The notes under the pieces were generated by a model. That model was given only the letters and a program-made list of their open reading frames with translations, ran no database searches and was not told the origin of the DNA. Both the position numbers and the translations under genes were made by a program. Below, piece by piece: positions 12,646 through 14,033 of a DNA stretch of 14,033 nucleotides. The DNA is from Treponema sp. (lineage in GTDB: Bacteria > Spirochaetota > Spirochaetia > Treponematales > Breznakiellaceae), in assembly GCA_009786715.1 (NCBI GenBank), contig WQRN01000040.1, positions 1 through 14,033 on the forward strand. The letters run 5' to 3'. The stretch's first letter is position 1. Every line of letters starts with the position of its first letter.

Positions 12646-13449
12646 CTACTCGTTTTTAAATTTTTTATCTATCTTTCTTTTTATTATCCTGATTAAAAAT
12701 TCAGGCAGTGTCCTCACTATAATAATGAATAATGTGTTGATAAATGTTCCGGGAATGTATTCGGCTTTTCGTTTAAACATTTTTTTAACTGCCAAAGAAG
12801 CAAGGCGTTCGGGAGTCATAATTATTCCAAGAAAAATACCGAGTTTCAAGTAACGGGGAGGCAGATTATACAAACCTGTTGCTACGGCGCCGGGACTGAG
12901 CGTTGTAATGCTGACTCCTTTATCGTAAACTTCATTCCGCATCGCGCGCGCAAAACTGCGAAGGAATCCTTTCGTGCCGCTGTACAGCGCAATACCAGGC
13001 ATCATCATTCTGGATGAAGCGGATGCCATCATTAAAATATAACCCTTTCTATTGTCCGCTATCATTTTTTGAGCGAAAAGCCGCGATAAATTACACGGCG
13101 TAAGATTATGCAGATTTATAATTTTCTGCGCAAGCTCAGGGGGCGTTTTAATAACATCTTTAAAAAAGAAAATACCGGCATTGTTCACCAAAATATCTAC
13201 AATTATATTATTTGTCTGACAATAATCAAAAAGCTCAGCTGCGCTGTCCATTCTCGCTAGATCCATACACAGAGGTATTGCCTTAATTCCATATTTGTTT
13301 TCCAAACCGGAAGACGCTTCGCGAAGCTTTTCATCCTCATTGCTGACCATTAAGAGATTATATCCGCGTTTTGCAAGTTCGCCGCTTATCGCAAGGCCGA
13401 TGCCGGAACTTGAGCCTGTAACAAGCGCAAAATTTTTATGCTCATTCAT
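12646..13449 (-). CDS. Short-chain dehydrogenase/reductase, 267 aa
   Basis: Seen: a classical SDR with nucleotide motif TGSSSGIG (11-18), NNAG (89-92), catalytic Ser in MASASS (143-146) and YSGTK (Tyr156, Lys160), then LSPGAVATG. The C-terminal 35 residues include a hydrophobic stretch, [18 protein letters not shown], and a very basic tail, suggesting membrane attachment, as in ketoacyl- or steroid-type SDRs of the DltE/YqjQ-like group. AAGGA lies 7 nt before the ATG. The gene follows the ferredoxin-type gene by 12 bp, so they form one transcript, possibly supplying reducing power to a shared pathway (inference). The substrate is unknown. Confidence 0.94.
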   Translation of the reverse strand: MNEHKNFALVTGSSSGIGLAISGELAKRGYNLLMVSNEDEKLREASSGLENKYGIKAIPLCMDLARMDSAAELFDYCQTNNIIVDILVNNAGIFFFKDVIKTPPELAQKIINLHNLTPCNLSRLFAQKMIADNRKGYILMMASASSRMMMPGIALYSGTKGFLRSFARAMRNEVYDKGVSITTLSPGAVATGLYNLPPRYLKLGIFLGIIMTPERLASLAVKKMFKRKAEYIPGTFINTLFIIIVRTLPEFLIRIIKRKIDKKFKNE

Positions 13450-13461
13450 AGTTGATCCTTG

Positions 13462-14033
13462 CTAATGCATTAATTCCTTTATCTGTATTTCAGGATGGCG
13501 GTAGCCGTCATCGCCGAATTTTTTACGCGCGAATTTAATGGCTTTAGAAGGGCAAATATTTACGCATCCCTGACAATGTTCGCATGCGGAAGAAAAAACA
13601 GGGCGTTCGTTTTCCATTCTAATGCTCGAAACAGGGCAAATTTTTTCACAAATAGCGCAGCCGTCGCATTTATCGCTTACACGGTAATATTTATAAAAGA
13701 TTTTTAAGCCAAGCGTAAAGAGTAAGAAAATAAATGCGGAAAAAGGCGTAAAAGTATTAACTATATTTTCTTTTCTATCGATAACAGAACGCGCGGCTTC
13801 ATCTGTCGCTTTTTTTTGCATGCTAGTACGGAGTTCAATTTTTTTCGCGTTCGGCGTACCGAACATTGCAAGATAATTTTCCACTGCAGGTATTCTTCCA
13901 AAAAACATTTTACAATTCACTTTCTTTTTCAATATCCGCCGTAATGCTCCAAGTGTGCCAAGAGGACTCGATCCGTAAGTAGCAAACGCGGCAATATACG
14001 GCGTTTTAAATTCAACTTTTTTTACAAAACGGC
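13462..14033 (-). CDS. EFR1-type protein: flavodoxin-like domain plus 2x[4Fe-4S] ferredoxin (5' end outside window)
   Basis: Seen: the frame is open to the window edge. The visible part starts in a flavodoxin-like domain (FATYGSSPLGTLGALRRIL). It continues through a linker with one hydrophobic stretch (TPFSAFIFLLFTLGLKIFY) to two ferredoxin clusters, CDGCAICEKICP and CEHCQGCVNICP, each CxxCxxCxxxCP. Established: the EFR1 family couples a flavodoxin-like N-terminus to a bacterial ferredoxin and is common in anaerobes; its role in electron transfer is inferred from the cofactors. TTG at 13932 and ATG at 13908 are only internal codons, because coding sequence clearly extends upstream. An anaerobic lifestyle fits this gene. 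It is translated just before the SDR gene. Confidence 0.9.
   Translation of the reverse strand, partial: RFVKKVEFKTPYIAAFATYGSSPLGTLGALRRILKKKVNCKMFFGRIPAVENYLAMFGTPNAKKIELRTSMQKKATDEAARSVIDRKENIVNTFTPFSAFIFLLFTLGLKIFYKYYRVSDKCDGCAICEKICPVSSIRMENERPVFSSACEHCQGCVNICPSKAIKFARKKFGDDGYRHPEIQIKELMH

Noticed and set aside
1..14033. CRISPR arrays, tRNA or rRNA genes, transposases, reverse transcriptase
   Set aside because: Read for on both strands. No spaced repeats, cloverleaf-like segments, DDE or RT motifs were seen.

Overview
The window most likely comes from a host-associated spirochaete of the Treponema group, possibly a termite-gut type. This is an inference. It rests on a surface lipoprotein joining a Cys/His mini-module (CxH...CxxC with a WGWVVTTAPT core) to a formylglycine-generating-enzyme (FGE)/C-type-lectin fold, on a loose Treponema-style lipobox, and on the mix of small toxin-antitoxin (TA) and phage-derived genes. 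Composition is moderately AT-rich. No rRNA, tRNA, CRISPR array, insertion sequence or reverse transcriptase gene was seen.

Left part (1-4062, all minus): one operon runs from a YtrA-type GntR repressor through a slipin-like SPFH membrane protein and a LolD/MacB-type ATPase to two FtsX-family permeases, the last cut by the window edge. Genes are 9-12 bp apart or overlap. A strong promoter before the repressor has its -10 box between two arms of a perfect inverted repeat, which suggests autoregulation.

Middle (4232-8165): an accessory stretch. It holds a HicB antitoxin with a HicA toxin gene broken by one missing base, and an XRE regulator divergent from the FGE-fold lipoprotein. The lipoprotein's last 40 codons look like the variable region of a diversity-generating retroelement (DGR). 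After it come a 51-residue secreted peptide gene, a secreted SPOR-domain protein, 212 bp of probable gene debris, an unknown 90-residue gene and a truncated BRO-N phage-type gene.

Right part (8157-14033, all minus): a truncated flavodoxin-ferredoxin (EFR1-like) protein, a short-chain dehydrogenase, a YchJ/SEC-C protein, an MT-A70-type adenine methyltransferase with a probable partner restriction endonuclease, seryl-tRNA synthetase (serS), then a HepT-MntA (HEPN-nucleotidyltransferase) TA pair starting 4 bp after serS. An essential gene is thus flanked on one strand by a restriction-modification pair and a TA pair.

A recurring theme is genes whose -10 box lies only 5-8 nt before the start codon with no Shine-Dalgarno sequence: the GntR regulator, the 90-residue gene, serS, the methyltransferase and YchJ. 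These look like leaderless mRNAs, while internal operon genes nearly all carry clear AGGAGG-like sites. Two start codons (the SPOR gene and the endonuclease) also overlap the stop of a tiny upstream ORF.
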